Assembly (NCBI GenBank): GCA_035048815.1
Contig: JAUCBN010000042.1
Span: 1,178,001 to 1,242,000, forward strand
From: Abelmoschus esculentus
Taxonomy: Eukaryota > Streptophyta > Magnoliopsida > Malvales > Malvaceae
Reading direction: 5' to 3'
DNA: 64,000 nt
The translations under genes and the position numbers were made by a program. Position 1 is the first letter of the stretch, and the number at the start of each line of letters is the position of its first letter. The notes under the pieces are model-generated. The model was not told the DNA's origin and searched no databases. It was given only the letters and a program-made list of their open reading frames with translations. This document shows positions 25,401 through 39,300 of the stretch, in pieces.

Positions 25401-28400
25401 GTTGGATCAAATAAGGAGTGGAAACCAAAGCCAATCAACTCTAATGTTGGGCAGGTTTCTGGAACAGCTGGTGCATCTGATGTTCCTAATAGTTCAGTTG
25501 AAGCCAATGCTCATTCGCAGCCTGTTTCAAGAGTTTTTGACTCTGAAGAAGAAACTTCAAAATTGCAGAAGAAGCTAGAGGAATTGCATCTCCCACGACG
25601 TCAACATGTTATAATTCCAAACCATATCCATGTCCCTGAATCTGAAAGAACCAAGCTGAGTTTTGGAAGTTTTGATGCTAGTTTTGGAGTGACATTGAGC
25701 AATGTTGGTTGTCTGGAGAGTGCTAAGAGTCCTACACCTTTGTCTGAGGCTTCTCAAGATCTTGATGAAACTGCAGAGGAGCAGGCTTCAAGGTTTGTTA
25801 ACTTTTGGTTTCTAAGCAATTTTGACTCCTTTTTTCTATGGAATAAGCAATGATCATCTTTCTAGGGATCGCAATCTTGCCACTATTTGGTGTGTGTTTA
25901 TATGCTGGGCTCATGCTATTTTCTTGTATTTTACTGTTTCTAGCAATCAAAATGCGTTGGAAGCTGCTGAAGAAGGAGATTACTCTGATCATCCACAATC
26001 ACCTGCACACGCTCCTGAAATTTTGTCTGGTGATGATGTCTCTAGTTCCATTACAGAGTATAATGAGAACAAACAGGAGAATGCGTTACTCTCTGGAGGC
26101 CATCAGTACTCTGTGGTCCATACACCTCCTAACTACAATTTTGGACTCATCCCTCCTATTTTAGCATCAGTCGAAAACCCTGAATCTCAAGCACAGGAAG
26201 TTTCTCGCCTTTCAAGTTTTGTTGTAAGTATCCCCCTATTTAATAAATGCTGCTCTACTATTGTCTTTGTATTATTCAGGCTAGTGTTTCTTTTAGCATG
26301 ATTTTTATGTAAAAACTAGTAGAAAGTTTCATATGTTAACTAGTTTATGTTAAATTCTCAGTTCAAGTTACACTTTTGTTCATTTTTCTGAATTCTATAG
26401 TCTTGTTTCTTTAAAGTCAATTTCCGTTGTGCCCTGATACTACTTTCTTGAGTTATTAAATGCTTTGATGTGTAGGTTCAACAGCCATTTGATCCAGCAA
26501 CTTATTATGCCCAGTTCTACCATTCAAGTGCTGATAATGATGGTCGTCTTTCTCCCTTTTCCTCTGCTGGAATTGCCACAAAATACAATGGGAATGTTGC
26601 AGTACTTCCTCCACAGGCTTCCCAGCCTCCACAAGAGGTTCGCAGAAATTAAGATTAAGAACTACATGGAAAAAGTGTATTTTACTGGAGAAATATTTAC
26701 CTTTTGAATTATCATGCAATCTGTTGTTAGTTGAAAGAGCATATTGCTTTTCCTTTTCTGATCAACTAATCTGTTTGAGGTAATGTATCACCGTTCCATT
26801 GGACTTTGATCTATTGCCTAGAATTTTTTGTTGCTGAAATATAGGTACCCAGCTTTTTAACATTTTAGATAGATGATGCTCTGTTCTCCTACTTGGTGAC
26901 TACAAAAGTATCACTTATTTGATGTTTATTGTTGAGAAGGAAGATGATTGGCTATAGCAAAAATAAAACCTGCTACATTTTTTTGGAATCCCTTTGAGTG
27001 AGCTGAGTAATTGGACTTGGTGAAACTTGTAGTGCTATCAAGACATGATTGTCAGACAAGGCTGTTGATTACTTTTATACTTCATCTTTCTGTGCAGTAT
27101 TACATGTTAATATTGAATTTTAATATGCTTTTAAGTTTTAACACTGGACGCATCCAAACACTATAAATGCTTGCATATTGAGTGTGTATTAATTCTATTT
27201 TGTTGGAACTTGGAGCTTATTTGCATCTATTGGCACTTGGCAGGGTGGAAATACTTTGGTACTGACAACAGCAAGTCCAGCTCCAGTAGTAACTCAAGCT
27301 GCTGGGCTGATGCAAAGTTCTATACCTGCTACTCAGCAACCAGTCCCTGTCTATCGCTCAGCTGGGGTGCATTTACCACATTATCCTCCAAACTACATTC
27401 AATATGCCCCCTTTTACTCTCCTTTTTATTACCCTTCTCCTGCAATCCACCAATTTATAAACAATGGTGCTTTTCCTCTACAACCTCAACCTGGAACTGT
27501 TTATCCTTCACCAGCAGTGCCTACTACAGGAGTCAAATATTCGCTTCCTCAATTTAAACCTGGAAATAATACATCGAATTCTACACATATTGGAATGCCA
27601 AGTGGTTATGGGCCATATGGCTCCTCCCCAGCTGGTTATAATCCCAGTTCTACTGCGACAACTGAAAACTCTGCCACAAATGAGAATCTTGGTGCATCTC
27701 AGTTCAAGGAAAGCAACATCTACATCACAGGGCAGCAGGTTAGCATTATGTTCCCATTTTTGCCTTTCTTTTTAATTTCTGGAAGAAATAATGAAACAAA
27801 ATTGTGTAATGGATTGTAGGTTCATGTCCCAGTTTGTTTGTTCTTGGTATATTTTTCTATGTGATGGTTATATGTATCTTTGGACACAATTTTTATTATT
27901 ATTATTATTATAGAGTGTACTGCTAATTATCAGTATATTTGGACTACATCTATGAAATAAGACAAGAATGTAAGAACAATCTTTTAGGTTCACATCTCAA
28001 TTTCTTATTTCAGTGTCGAGATTAAAGTAGATATTTGCAACTAGGAATTGTCTTCGGTGTTGGAAATTGAATTTTGCTTTCATCCTCGGATGATTTTGCT
28101 TCCCTTTTCCATCTCTTTACATTACTGTTGTGAGAAGCCTCCATATGTCAATTCCTTTTTTGTGTTTGTTTGACTTTAGGGGACAGTTTGGCTAAAATGG
28201 TGATCATGTTCTCGTCGGTTGATTTAATTGTCCTGTTATGGTTCTACGTGATGTACTTATCTGCACCTGTCTTGAGCATTCTCCGTTCTGATATGGGTAA
28301 AAATAGGTCTGGGAAAGAATGTCATTTGACATTTAACATACTTGACTAGTTTATTAGGTGTCTTTTATCTCTAATAAAAAAGAAATGATTTTCCTTCTAT

Positions 28401-28725
28401 GATAATTTTTTTTCCACGTATTTGCTTTATGCAGAGTGAAGGTTCAGCTGTATGGATTGCTCCCCCTGGTCGAGACGTATCCAGTCTGCCAGCTAGTTCA
28501 TTCTACAACCTTCCCCCTCAGAGTCAGAATGTAACGTTTGCTCCAACACAGGTTGGTCCTGGCTCCTTTGCTGGCATCTATCATCCACAAGGAGTTGCAG
28601 CCGGCGTTCATCCTCTTCTACAACAGGCTCAGACTATGACCGGAGGTGTTGACATGGGGTTACCTGCTGCCAATGTTTATCAGCAGCCTCAACATGCACA
28701 GATGAACTGGCCCAGTAACTACTGA
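22463..28725 (+). CDS. GBF-interacting protein 1-like (GIP1/DUF1296 family)
   Basis: Eleven exons: 22463-22628, 23072-23115, 23238-23343, 23755-23884, 23995-24395, 24484-24660, 25402-25792, 25944-26223, 26476-26637, 27244-27738, 28435-28725; together 880 aa. The N-terminus (about residues 8-75) is the DUF1296/UBA-like fold seen in GIP1: IPSSVRKTIQNIKEITG, then MDPNETAQRLLLQDPF and a basic KRKRDKKKE stretch. The rest is low-complexity Ser/Pro/Gln-rich sequence with conserved islands (for example FVIPNHIHVPE-type and the YAPFYSPFYYPSP block), ending in a short Gln/Pro-rich tail. Arabidopsis GIP1 is reported to raise DNA binding of G-box bZIP factors and to have chaperone-like activity; larger relatives such as this one are less studied. 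I chose the ATG at 22463 because it matches the family start; an in-frame upstream codon would add 20 residues without family likeness. The nearest divergent gene is the hnRNP-like one. Confidence 0.85.
22972..22994. repeat. (TG)n microsatellite in intron 1 of the GIP1-like gene
   Basis: About 11 perfect TG units. It lies within the first intron. Confidence 0.9.
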
Positions 28726-30330
28726 AACAAGGATGGATATGTTCGTTTTTTACTTCTTTTTGTAAATCAACCAAACAAGACAATCCATTATCTCCAATAT
28801 TGTGTTACTTTTGGGAAGTCCAACAGGTTTGAATGGAGAGGAGCATCGAGAAGATACACCATTAGCCAGAGTTAAGATTGTAATGTTGTTCAAGGAGGCC
28901 AAAGATTTGCCAGTGGTATCTTCTGTTTACTTGGGTTGAGGGCATAAAGGATTCAGTTCCGCCTTTAACTGATCTTGACCGTTTAAAGATAGTGAAGGTA
29001 GGCATGTGCAGGTCTGTCTCTTGCTATATGGTGTTTACCCGATTTTCCTTTCCGTAGTTTAAAACTTTTACCCTTCATATTTTCCTTTTCAAGTTCTTGA
29101 ACTCTTAGCATTTACTATTCAGGGTGAGAATCCTTTCCCTTTTATTTAAGTTTTTTTTTTTTTTTTTTTTTTTGGGGGGGGGGGGGGGGGGGTCTGGGAG
29201 ATAAGATTTAGGTTGGTGGAAATTTCTTTTCCATCTCATCTTTTTCCTTTGTCTTACCTGTAAAGTTACTTTTGATAGCAAGAAAAGGATGTACTAAACT
29301 GTTGTAATTGGTCTAAGCCAAGGCCAAAAAATCTTCAATTGTTTCATTTCACTTGAGGCTTTTGACTCAAATTGTGTCCTAAAATGCTGTTTTTCCAAGT
29401 GAAAGGCTTGTGTTGTCTGATTTCTTGGCTTGCACACTTAGTAAAGGTACATTTGTTGTCACCAGCTGGGCCTTTCTTTAGCTTCACTTGTAGAGCACAG
29501 GTACCTGTACCTGTAGCAGTTGATTGACAAGAAGTAGTATATACTATTACTAGGATCAATTTGAGCTATATTTGATATATATTTCAAGTAAAATCATAAA
29601 ATTAAAACCTAAAGTTTTAAGCTTTAAATAAAAAGTTTTAAATTTTATAGTTTTAAATCTAAATCTATGAATTCTAAACTTTAAACAATACTTAGATTAT
29701 AAAATTGACACTTCAATAGTGTCTTATTAATTTCATTTCCGAAAGCGTTTCTTTTTACACTAAATCAGTCAAAAACATCACAGAAAAGATGAAGATATTA
29801 GTTTATGGATAATTATTCGATATATAAGTCGTGGAAACAAAAAAGTTTTTCACAACAATCTTTTTAATGGGTTAGAATTGATGGATTGTGGTTGAAATTT
29901 AAGGAATGAGATTATAACTTAAGGTTTATAAGTTAAAATCTAAGAATGGATAATATACACTACTAAATATTAATAATATTGTACATCATAAATACTACTA
30001 TTTTTTAATAATTTATAAATATATTTTTAAAAATTCAATATATAATTAATTTTATTTAAAAAATAGGATTTGGGATCATCATCTCTATCATTAACTTTTT
30101 TTTTATGTTTGTCACGAACAGAATTAAAGCTGTGTAGGATAAAAAAAATACAGATTAAAATCTGTTTTGCAATTTGTCTTAAAAATATATTTTTTAAGTT
30201 CAGTAAAAATTAAAATATATTAAAAAATTAAAAATTATATACCAAATATAAAAATCAAATCATTTTTTAATTCATAAGTATATATATGCGCTCGTGCTCG
30301 TGTTTATGAGAAAGAATCCAAAAAGGAAAG
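28726..30330. other. 3' region of the GIP1-like gene and intergenic DNA
   Basis: The 3' UTR probably runs to about 29000-29120. A T23-G19 tract follows (29151-29192). The remainder is AT-rich without a recognised gene, and it ends at the short leader of the ARM gene. Confidence 0.5.
29151..29192. repeat. Adjacent T23 and G19 homopolymers
   Basis: T from 29151 to 29173, directly followed by G from 29174 to 29192. The lengths may not be exact because of slippage. Confidence 0.9.
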
Positions 30331-32213
30331 ATGGGTCACGACGCAGAGGAAGAGACCCCGCCAGCAACCCCAACGACCGCCTCCGGCAAAGGCCAAGAAG
30401 AAGAGACTTGGAACCTCCAGAAACAAGCCCTTATACACGAGCTTTCTCAGAAGCTCATAACCGGAGATCTACAGGCCAAGATTGAAGCTGCTAGAGACAT
30501 TAGGAAACACGTTAGAAAGTCTTCTGTTAAAACACGTTCTAAATTCGGTGCTGCTGGGGTTATTCAGCCACTCGTTTCAATGCTTTCCTCTCCTAATCTT
30601 GATGCACGTGAAGCTTCTCTTCTCGCTCTCCTCAACCTTGCTGTTAGAAATGAAAGGTAGTTAAATGTTTGGATTTATTTTAAAGTACCGTTTTTTACAA
30701 CTTATTAGGTAATTTCTTGTTGTTTTCGTTGTTTGTTTGGTTGATTGGAAAATTTTACTAGAGGCAAAAATGGGTTATAGCTATTGATAAGCTATATATA
30801 TATATATATTACTTCTTTGAGTGAATTTATCCAGTCATTGTTTTCTATAAATGATTGTTTTGAGTTTTTTTAGGAGCTTCACTGATTTTCGTGGAATTTT
30901 ATTGATCTCTATCTGGTAGTCATCCATTTAAAATAATTGATTGAGTGGGCTGATTCAAGTGGAGTTTTTAGCTCTTTGTTTTTTTAGATTGTTTTGGTTC
31001 TAATATAAATTTTGATATTTTGGATGAGAACCTAATCTATGGAAAAGGTGACTTCTTGAAGCAAATTTTAATCTTTGCTTTTAGATGCATAAATATGTGC
31101 CTAGGGTTCTATCTGAATTCCAAATGTTGTATTCCGGCAATGCAATTTCCATTTTCTTTGCCCATGTTGATGATTCTGCCCAGTCCTAGAATTTAAATTT
31201 ATGTGATTCATGGTTCTCCGACGACGAGAAATATCACCTATGTTGATACAAATTCCCAGAATGTTTTTTGCTTGTATCATTTTCCTTGTGTAGTTGGGAA
31301 ATTCTGTACTTTTTTTTTTCACTTGCTAGGTTTTGATGTCCTCTTATTTCATGGGTTCATTGAATTGTTAATGTCGAATCATGAATATGCAGTGAGTCCG
31401 TTTGTTTTTCGTTTTTTGTTTTACCTTACCAGAAACAAGGTCAATATAGTGACAGCAGGAGCTGTCCCTCCTCTTGTAGAGCTTCTCAAACTGCAAAATA
31501 GTGGTTTGAGAGAATTAGCGACAGCTGCAATACTAACACTCTCAGCTGCTGCACCTAACAAGCCCGTGATTGCAGCCTCTGGTGCTGCACCCCTTCTGGT
31601 TCAAATCCTTGGTTCGGGAAGTGTTCAAGGAAAAGTAGATGCCGTCACTGCCTTGCACAACTTATCTACCTGCAAAGAGGTTTCCATTCCAATTCTTGAT
31701 GCAAAAGCAGTTATCCCACTTATCAACCTCCTCAAAGAATGCAAGAAATATTCAAAATTTGCTGAAAAGGCAACTGCCCTACTTGAAATTCTCTCTAAAT
31801 CCGAAGAAGGGCGGGTTGCAATAACTGATTCAGATGGTGGGATATTAACCTTGGTTGAGATTGTGGAAGATGGCTCTCATGTAAGCACGCAACATGCTGT
31901 TGGTGCTTTGCTTTTGTTGTGCCAAAGCTGCCGAGAAAAATACAGGGAACTCATTCTTAATGAAGGTGCAATCCCGGGGCTTTTACGACTGACTGTAGAG
32001 GGTACCAGCATAGCTCAAGAAAGAGCACGTACTCTATTGGATTTGCTTAGAGACACTCCTAAAGAAAAGAAATTGGCTTCCTCGGTTCTGGAGAAAATCA
32101 TGTATGATATTGCTACCCGTGTAGACGGAGCTGATAAAGCTGCTGAAACTGCTAAGAGAATACTGGAAGACATGGTTCAAAGGAGTATGGAACTCAGCAT
32201 GCATCCAACATAG
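30331..32213 (+). CDS. Armadillo-repeat protein (PUB4-like, without U-box)
   Basis: Two exons, 30331-30656 and 31433-32213, give 368 aa. After an acidic N-terminus (about 1-30) the protein is almost wholly armadillo repeats: AGVIQPLVSMLSS, AGAVPPLVELLKL, SGAAPLLVQILGS, AKAVIPLINLLKE, DGGILTLVEIVED and EGAIPGLLRLTVE blocks spaced about 41-43 residues apart. Databases usually call such proteins U-box domain-containing protein 4-like, but no U-box (the roughly 70-residue E2-binding fold) is present here, so ubiquitin ligase activity should not be assumed. It probably acts as a protein-binding scaffold; the partner is unknown. The length fits short Arabidopsis relatives such as At5g58680 and At3g01400. 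An open frame running from 31203 into exon 2 is intron; the true acceptor is at 31431-31432. Confidence 0.85.
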
Positions 32214-33359
32214 GGCTGCATCTTGCACACCTGCTAACATTCCATCGGCATGAGGTATGATTTCTACACCAGAAGCAAGTAGACCGGTTGAACACGATAT
32301 CACCGTCCAAGAGAGTGAATCAAATTCAGTAGAGAAATATATCATGTATTAGGTTCCACTAAGAGTTTTTTTAACTTTCCGAGGTGCTATTTACTACCTC
32401 TAGTGTTTCTTTTATATCTCGACCCTGATCCCTGTGTGTATATTTACACACATATATGGATATATATGACCTCTGTGATAATACATGTATATTTCCTCTG
32501 ATGAAATCAAAGCGTAGGCTTGTTTAAGCTTTACAAACTTAACTATTGATTTATACATGTCTTTAAAAAATACTTAGTTGAATTGAAGCAACCCCTTCTG
32601 GAAGTACAAAAAAGTTGGTAGAAAACAAACAGGATTTGCACCTAATGGAAATTATTGAAGTTGGTTTCTTTATAAGTATGAGATGTTAGTTAGATTTATT
32701 AGTTAGTGTATTTATATAGTTAGATTTATTAATCTTGAATATGATATTATTAGAGTTAGATGATCATTCGATCCAACCCAACGGGTTTTGATCCGACTTT
32801 ATGGGGTTAATTCTTTTATAAAAAATTAAATTTGAGTTGGGTTTTTTAGGATGAGGTCGGATTTTTAGTTAACAATCTTCAGAAGTTAGTTTACCAGCTT
32901 CAGTGAACAATCTGTTTTAGTTAATTCTCCTGGCTCATGCATTCTTAAATTATAACGAATTGAGATGGATGGTTTTCATTATTTACAGATTACTGTAAGC
33001 CTTGTATGAACTACGTAGGTATAAAGCTTCATTTCTCAGTCTCAGCAAATGATAAGTAAACCATTTACGGTAGAACTTCATCCAGCTTTTATAACTCATA
33101 AACCACTCAACATTGCTGTCAAGAAATATGTTCTCAATATCAAAATTGGCATGCCAAGTAATATAAAAAAAATGTAAGAGTTAGCCAGGTTTTACTAGTA
33201 TTGTAGGGGTACTAACAGTGAAAAGGCCTTGGAAATCAATGACACAAAACCATCACTTCTTGTAAACTCTTCGTTCGTCCGATCCTTCCTCTCTGAATAA
33301 TATATATGATCCTGGGGGGAAGAATCCCATGCTGTATAAGATCGGTCAATCACTCTCTT
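32214..33359. other. Convergent 3' ends of the ARM and RNE genes
   Basis: The ARM 3' UTR probably runs to about 32500 and the RNE 3' UTR starts near 33240. Nothing else is recognised between them. Confidence 0.5.
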
Positions 33360-36300
33360 TTATTTCCTGTTAACCTTGGCCCTCTTAACTGGAACAAGAG
33401 TCAGTTTCTTTCCAGATTTGCTAGTTCCAGCTTCTGCTGTACGTAACATTGAAATAGCAACTTGATGCTGATTTTTGTCTGCTTTCTCATCTGTAAATGG
33501 TTTCAACTCAAATGCTCCCCGGGTGAAACCTCGTGCAACCTGTGTTTTGAAATTCTGGTGGTCAGTAAAAGAAGTTGCAAATAATAGTCTCTGTAGTTCC
33601 ATGCAAATTGAGGGATGATGAGACGATAAACACACATGATAGTTGTCAAATAGCACCAAGCATACAACAGTTAATGTTTGAATAAAAGAACTGTGTATGC
33701 TAACTTATTCTAAAAATGCAGAAGTGAAAGGGGAAAAAAAATCAATGAAGATGGTGCACCTTCAAAAGAATCCAAACTTTCAGGGAACTACTCAAGATTG
33801 CAAGTCTGGTCCTTTTCCCTGAAGTTAAGTAATTACACATGTGTTGGTCAACCCTCAGGACAAACCTAGGCCAAGATTTTGGATTTTCAGGGTTTGCCTT
33901 CTGTTTCATCACTGCCTGATACCGAAAAAGCGAAAGGTAAAAACAAATTATTTTCTTGCCATTCACATCCGAGGGAAACAAGGTCTAGTTAACATCAAAA
34001 TTAGGACAAAAACTTCATTCAACTTTTATACATTTAGTTGCAAAATGAACCATGCTCTGAATATATATACAACTTACAAGTAATCGAGAAATTTCTTGTT
34101 CAATTTTTGAAAAGGAGGTCTCCAAAGCTTCAACCCTCCCTGTACCATGACAGCAAATGCATGGTTCACTAACCATAAATGTTACACTTGGCCGAACCTG
34201 TTCAAAGATTACATCATTTCAAGTTAACAGAAATAAATCAGTTAGAATTGAAGATTAAATTAATTATCATTTCAAAATAAGGTTTTATCTTAAGTTAGAA
34301 ACTAGGATAAAATAGGACCAGGTATACATCATCCATTGGAACCCAGGGAAGTTCCCTGAAAATTAGAAGCAAAATGTAAGGAACTAGAATACCCTCTTTC
34401 TTGTTATTTCCATGAGCCCATGTTTCGATAATTCAGAGACTTTCACCATTGATCGATCTCTCTCAACTGCTTTCTTTACTTCTTCATATACCAGTCTCTT
34501 ATTTGCTGAAATTTAGAGAGCCAAGTAAAATATCAGTGACACATTTCCTTACTCCAAAGAAGTTAGAACACTTCAAGACAAACTTTTTTTACCACTTCAA
34601 TCATGTAATATTCACAAGGTTTTACTTGAGCAGCCTACTAATGAGTTGGATAGGGGAGAGAGAGAATGTACGTTATAATGCTATATAGCATCTTCAAGAT
34701 TTTACTAGAGCAGTTAACCAAATAAAATGGATAGAAACAATTCATAAGAACTGTAACATACTTCTAAAGGTTAACCAAGGCATAGCAATTCAAAGGTGAA
34801 GAGATAATTCCGATAAACACCAGATAGTATTCCTAGAAAACATAAGCAATTTGAGCAGTTCCAATAGATCGGCAGATAGCAAAGATAACAATAAGATATA
34901 TATAGAGAGAGAGACTCACAGTCATCTTCCATATCAATGAAATCCACTACGATAATGCCGCCAATATCCCTAAGCCGTAACTCCCTAGCAATCTGAAAAG
35001 TAGTATTTACTGTTTAATAACAATCAAATCCTTTAACGCAATGGTTAACATGAGTGGATAATTCGTTGAAAACAACATACAAAAGAACAAGACTGCAAGG
35101 AAGATTAATTATGCACAGAATACAAGCACTTAATAAAAGATGCACCTGTTGCCCATCCTCCTATCACCTCTTCTCTCTTACACTAAAGGTGAAGCTTCTT
35201 AATTTGAACATTAAGTAGCATTGCTTTATATCAAACGGAAATAATTATTGGTATACATGAGTTCAAGTTGGAGTATAAAGAAACTGAGGAACAATGCCAT
35301 ATAAGAAAGTAAATAAAACATTAGAATCCATGATATAATGACATATTTCATCTCAGATTGACACAACCAACTTATGATTGTGGGTTGGATGTGCATACAA
35401 GGTAGAAAAAAAAATAATTATGGTAAAAAGTGCTCAACATACTTGTTTTGCAGCAGCAAGATTGACATCCAAAGTGGCTTTTTCCTGTGATGCTCCGTGA
35501 CCAAACATCCCATGTCCTCCATTTACATCAATTGAAACTAAGGCCTCTGTTTGTTCAATCACCAAGGAACCTCCATTTGGGAGTGGAACCCTGTTGGCAA
35601 GAGTTGTATGTGACATTAGATAGGAAACATGGAAGGTATACAACATTCCCCAGTAACACAGTGGTAGCCTGGCATAATCATCAAGTATTTGTGGGGAAAA
35701 CAGTGGTGGTTATCAATTTGGCTTCTCTGATAGGAATGAATTAGGACTATCCAACTTATCTGTTTAACTTTTTAAGATCATTTCCATAGCCACAGCTTGT
35801 GGTATGTTTTGGTGTAAGTGGAATAATCAAATTAGAGAAAAGGACAAAAGAGTAGCAGAGATGCCTGAAAAACTCTGAAGCCAATTAAGGGAACAGATAA
35901 CTTGACTATCAGTTTTTTGGTCTCAGCACACCATTTCAAGTAGCGGTGTTTAAGATAGCTAAAATCTCTCTTCCAGACCAAAAGGTTGTATGGCACTACA
36001 CTCCTCAACCTCTTGTTATGGTGCCGTTTCTGACAGTTGAAGCTATCTCTAATCAATTCACAGATACTTGATTCTTATAACTCTAACCCCAGGAAGCAAG
36101 ATCAGCTGATTATAAAGGAATCAAATCCACCAGGAGATCACGGTATAAGTGTTTAAGAATTTCACAGTGCCATCCTCACAGGTACATTTTACCTAGAATA
36201 TTAAGAGCATTTGCATATAACAGTTATCCTCACCTTTTGCTGAGGATACTGTTGATGTCATCCTCAATGTTGAATGCATCAAAAAGAGGAATCCTTTTGT

Positions 36301-39300
36301 CATATAACTCTACTCGATCACAAAGATCAAGAGCTATATCCTGGAGATAGTTGGTAACCTGACACCAAAAAGAAAAGTTGATATGTCTCTATTTCATAGC
36401 AAACAACTAATAAAGAAACAATGAGATGTATGAACAGCAATAATAAAGTAATATAGAAATATCAGCTAAAAATATATGAGCCACCTTTTCTTTATAAAAG
36501 AGAAGAAAAAAATCAATTCAGTAACTTTACCCAAGGTTAAAATTTCATTAATAAGAAAAATAAAAGAAAACTGAGGTTACACCATGAATGGAAATAAAAA
36601 CTTGCATGCATGTCTGCATGCAGAAAGAGATGCATTCATTGCCTTAGTCCCAATAATGCAATACCTCATGATATGTTCTTGGCGAGTCAACTACCATTTT
36701 GTTAACCTGAAGGTACATGAAAAACGAGGTGATAGTAAGAAGATACTGAAAGACAAACAGAAGCTTCTGATGTACACTAACATTGGAAAGGTATAAATGA
36801 ACGGAAGAATGGGAGAAAAGATAAATGACAGACACTTACATTATCATTAAAGTAATCCTGAACAACTGAGAGTGTTTGACCCATTGCTCTATGAAGCAAA
36901 ACAGGTGTTGCCCCTTCTACACCTTCATCTGCTGCAAGAGCAGCAGATTTAGCATGTTCTACTATATTTTTCCAAGTTGAAAGCAAACCTTCTAGGTCTT
37001 TCTGCAGCTCCTCCAAAGAACGTCCAGTGGCAACAGTCCTCACAGTTAGACCAAATCCCTGAGGCTGCAATGTTTTTGCTATGACTTTCAGACGTGTCCG
37101 CTCAACACCAGTGATCTTTTTAGAGACTCCAATTCTATCACAACGAGTGACTAATATCTGCAATCCAGGAAATATTACTTCAGAAAAATAAGCAACTTTA
37201 TGAACCATGATTTAGAGAGGGAACTAAAGTAGGAGAAACAAGAGAAAATACCCAGAATCTGCTTCTTAATTTTGGATAAGCAGTCAGTGTGGGACTTTTT
37301 GTACCCAATCCTTCTTTAACAACTTGCACAATTATTTTGGTGCCCTTTCGGACATGGTGCCACTTGTTTTCATCATCATCCTCTCCATCTTGGGAATGTG
37401 ACACAGAACTATTAGATATTTCTAAAGAAGAAGCGCCAAGAAGATTTTCTTCTTCTAGGTGGTGTTCTCCGTCTAATATATCTTCAAAATCAGCATCCAC
37501 TTCACCATAATCAACTACACTACCATTCATGCACTCTTTAAGAACTCCTAAAACATCAAAATCCTCACCAACATCATTATCGTCAGAGTTATTATGCAAA
37601 TGGTGCAAATCCTCATCCTCAGAGTCATATTCTGCTGCATCTTCAATGAAAACATCTTTGGAGGAAGGTTTAGTTTCATTTGCAGCTGAAGGCTTGCCAG
37701 GATCTCCTGAAACTAAATCTTTGGCTCGATTTTTTTTCATACGACGAAATGGAGGGAATATGAACGGTTCCCTGTTGTGCTTTATGTCCATAAGAGAGTG
37801 TCTTGAGCTTCCAATATTTACAAATGCACCGCCCATATGGGGAACAAGTTTCGTAACTACACCTAAATATACACTATCACACTGTACATGGCTTTTAACT
37901 GGTTCAAGTAACAACTCAACCAATTTACCATCTTCCAGTACAGCAATCCTTTGCATGGTACATATTGAAGAGTTAATCAGTATAACAGTAGATACAGAGT
38001 CCTTGAAAATTACACGACTGCTTTCTTCAGATAAATTTCTTTCAGTAATTTGGCCATGCTGATTATTTGCTTCCAACCTGGTGTTCTCATCTTTGATACC
38101 GTTGGCCTCCATAACATCGTCATAACTGAGAAAGAACAGAGGTGAATGGAAAAACCAAGGTTCCTCAACAGGCTGGTCTCTTTCACAAGTAGTAGAATAT
38201 GATCCCCCCTCATCATCATTAATTGCAACCATATCAACTGGTTCTATTTCATCCATGTCTATAAGGTCATGCAAGAATGGCTTTGACTTGTTTAGATCAC
38301 TTCCATGATGTTCCGTAATCTCATCTTCATCTGTCAAAGCACTGGAAGCATTTGAGTGTTCAGAAACATTTTAAAGAAGTAATTTGAAATAAAATGTCCC
38401 CAAAATAGAGATATTACCTTCATCTGGAAAGACTGAAGGTTTTATGGCAATATTAGTTTCCCCAATCCATGAATCCCAACCATGTGGTGGAGAGGTTTCA
38501 AATTTAGACCTCATCCATGAATCTCTCACCGCAATTTTTCTTTCTTGCTTCGTAGGTGGTGGAACTGACAAAGAAAACTGAGGCCCAGGTCTCCAAATGA
38601 TATCAGATAAAGGCTGCTTTTCTCCTTTTATGAAATAGTTATACTTGAAATTTACACCACAAGCGACCTGTCAAATATTTAAATTTAATTAGATGTCATA
38701 TTGCAGTGAATAATGACTACAAGTTCACAAATGAACAGATTCATTTAAAAGAAAGGCCTTACAAATCAAATTTCCTTTGTAAACAATATAGAGAAAAAAA
38801 AAACTAAAGCAAAATCAAATATTCTTTATCATTTGTCAGGCTAAGTTTCATTATTGCCACAAAGAGAAAAAATAAAAGGGGTCCTCAAGACCATAGACTA
38901 ACTTGATAGTACAGAGCTTTTTTTCTCATGGACTTTCTCCAAAAGTTTGTCTTGTTTAAGTGATCTAAGAAGGAATTTCTTGTCTCAGAAATCCTTCTAT
39001 CCCAAAAATGCAAGAAGTGTAAAGATGACAGTTTGGATAGAGGGCCAAATATTCCGCACATTATTACAGATGACACAAACCATAAATATCAAATTATTTA
39101 ATGCACTATTGGCATTGTTTACATTTTAAAGTAAATCATTTGTGCCGTTTATCAGAGTTGGATCATCGTACCTTGACTTTAGCTCTCCATATGTTTGCAT
39201 GTTTAGTAGGAGACATCAGGATTGCCAACTCTGGTTTCCAGCAGCCTAAGGCAACAGATTCCCCACTAAGGAAGAGAAGTTGACCTTCTGCCAGATCTGC

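Noticed and set aside
31203..31432. Upstream part of the long frame that runs into ARM exon 2
   Set aside because: It lacks armadillo repeats and lies before a good acceptor that joins in frame to exon 1.
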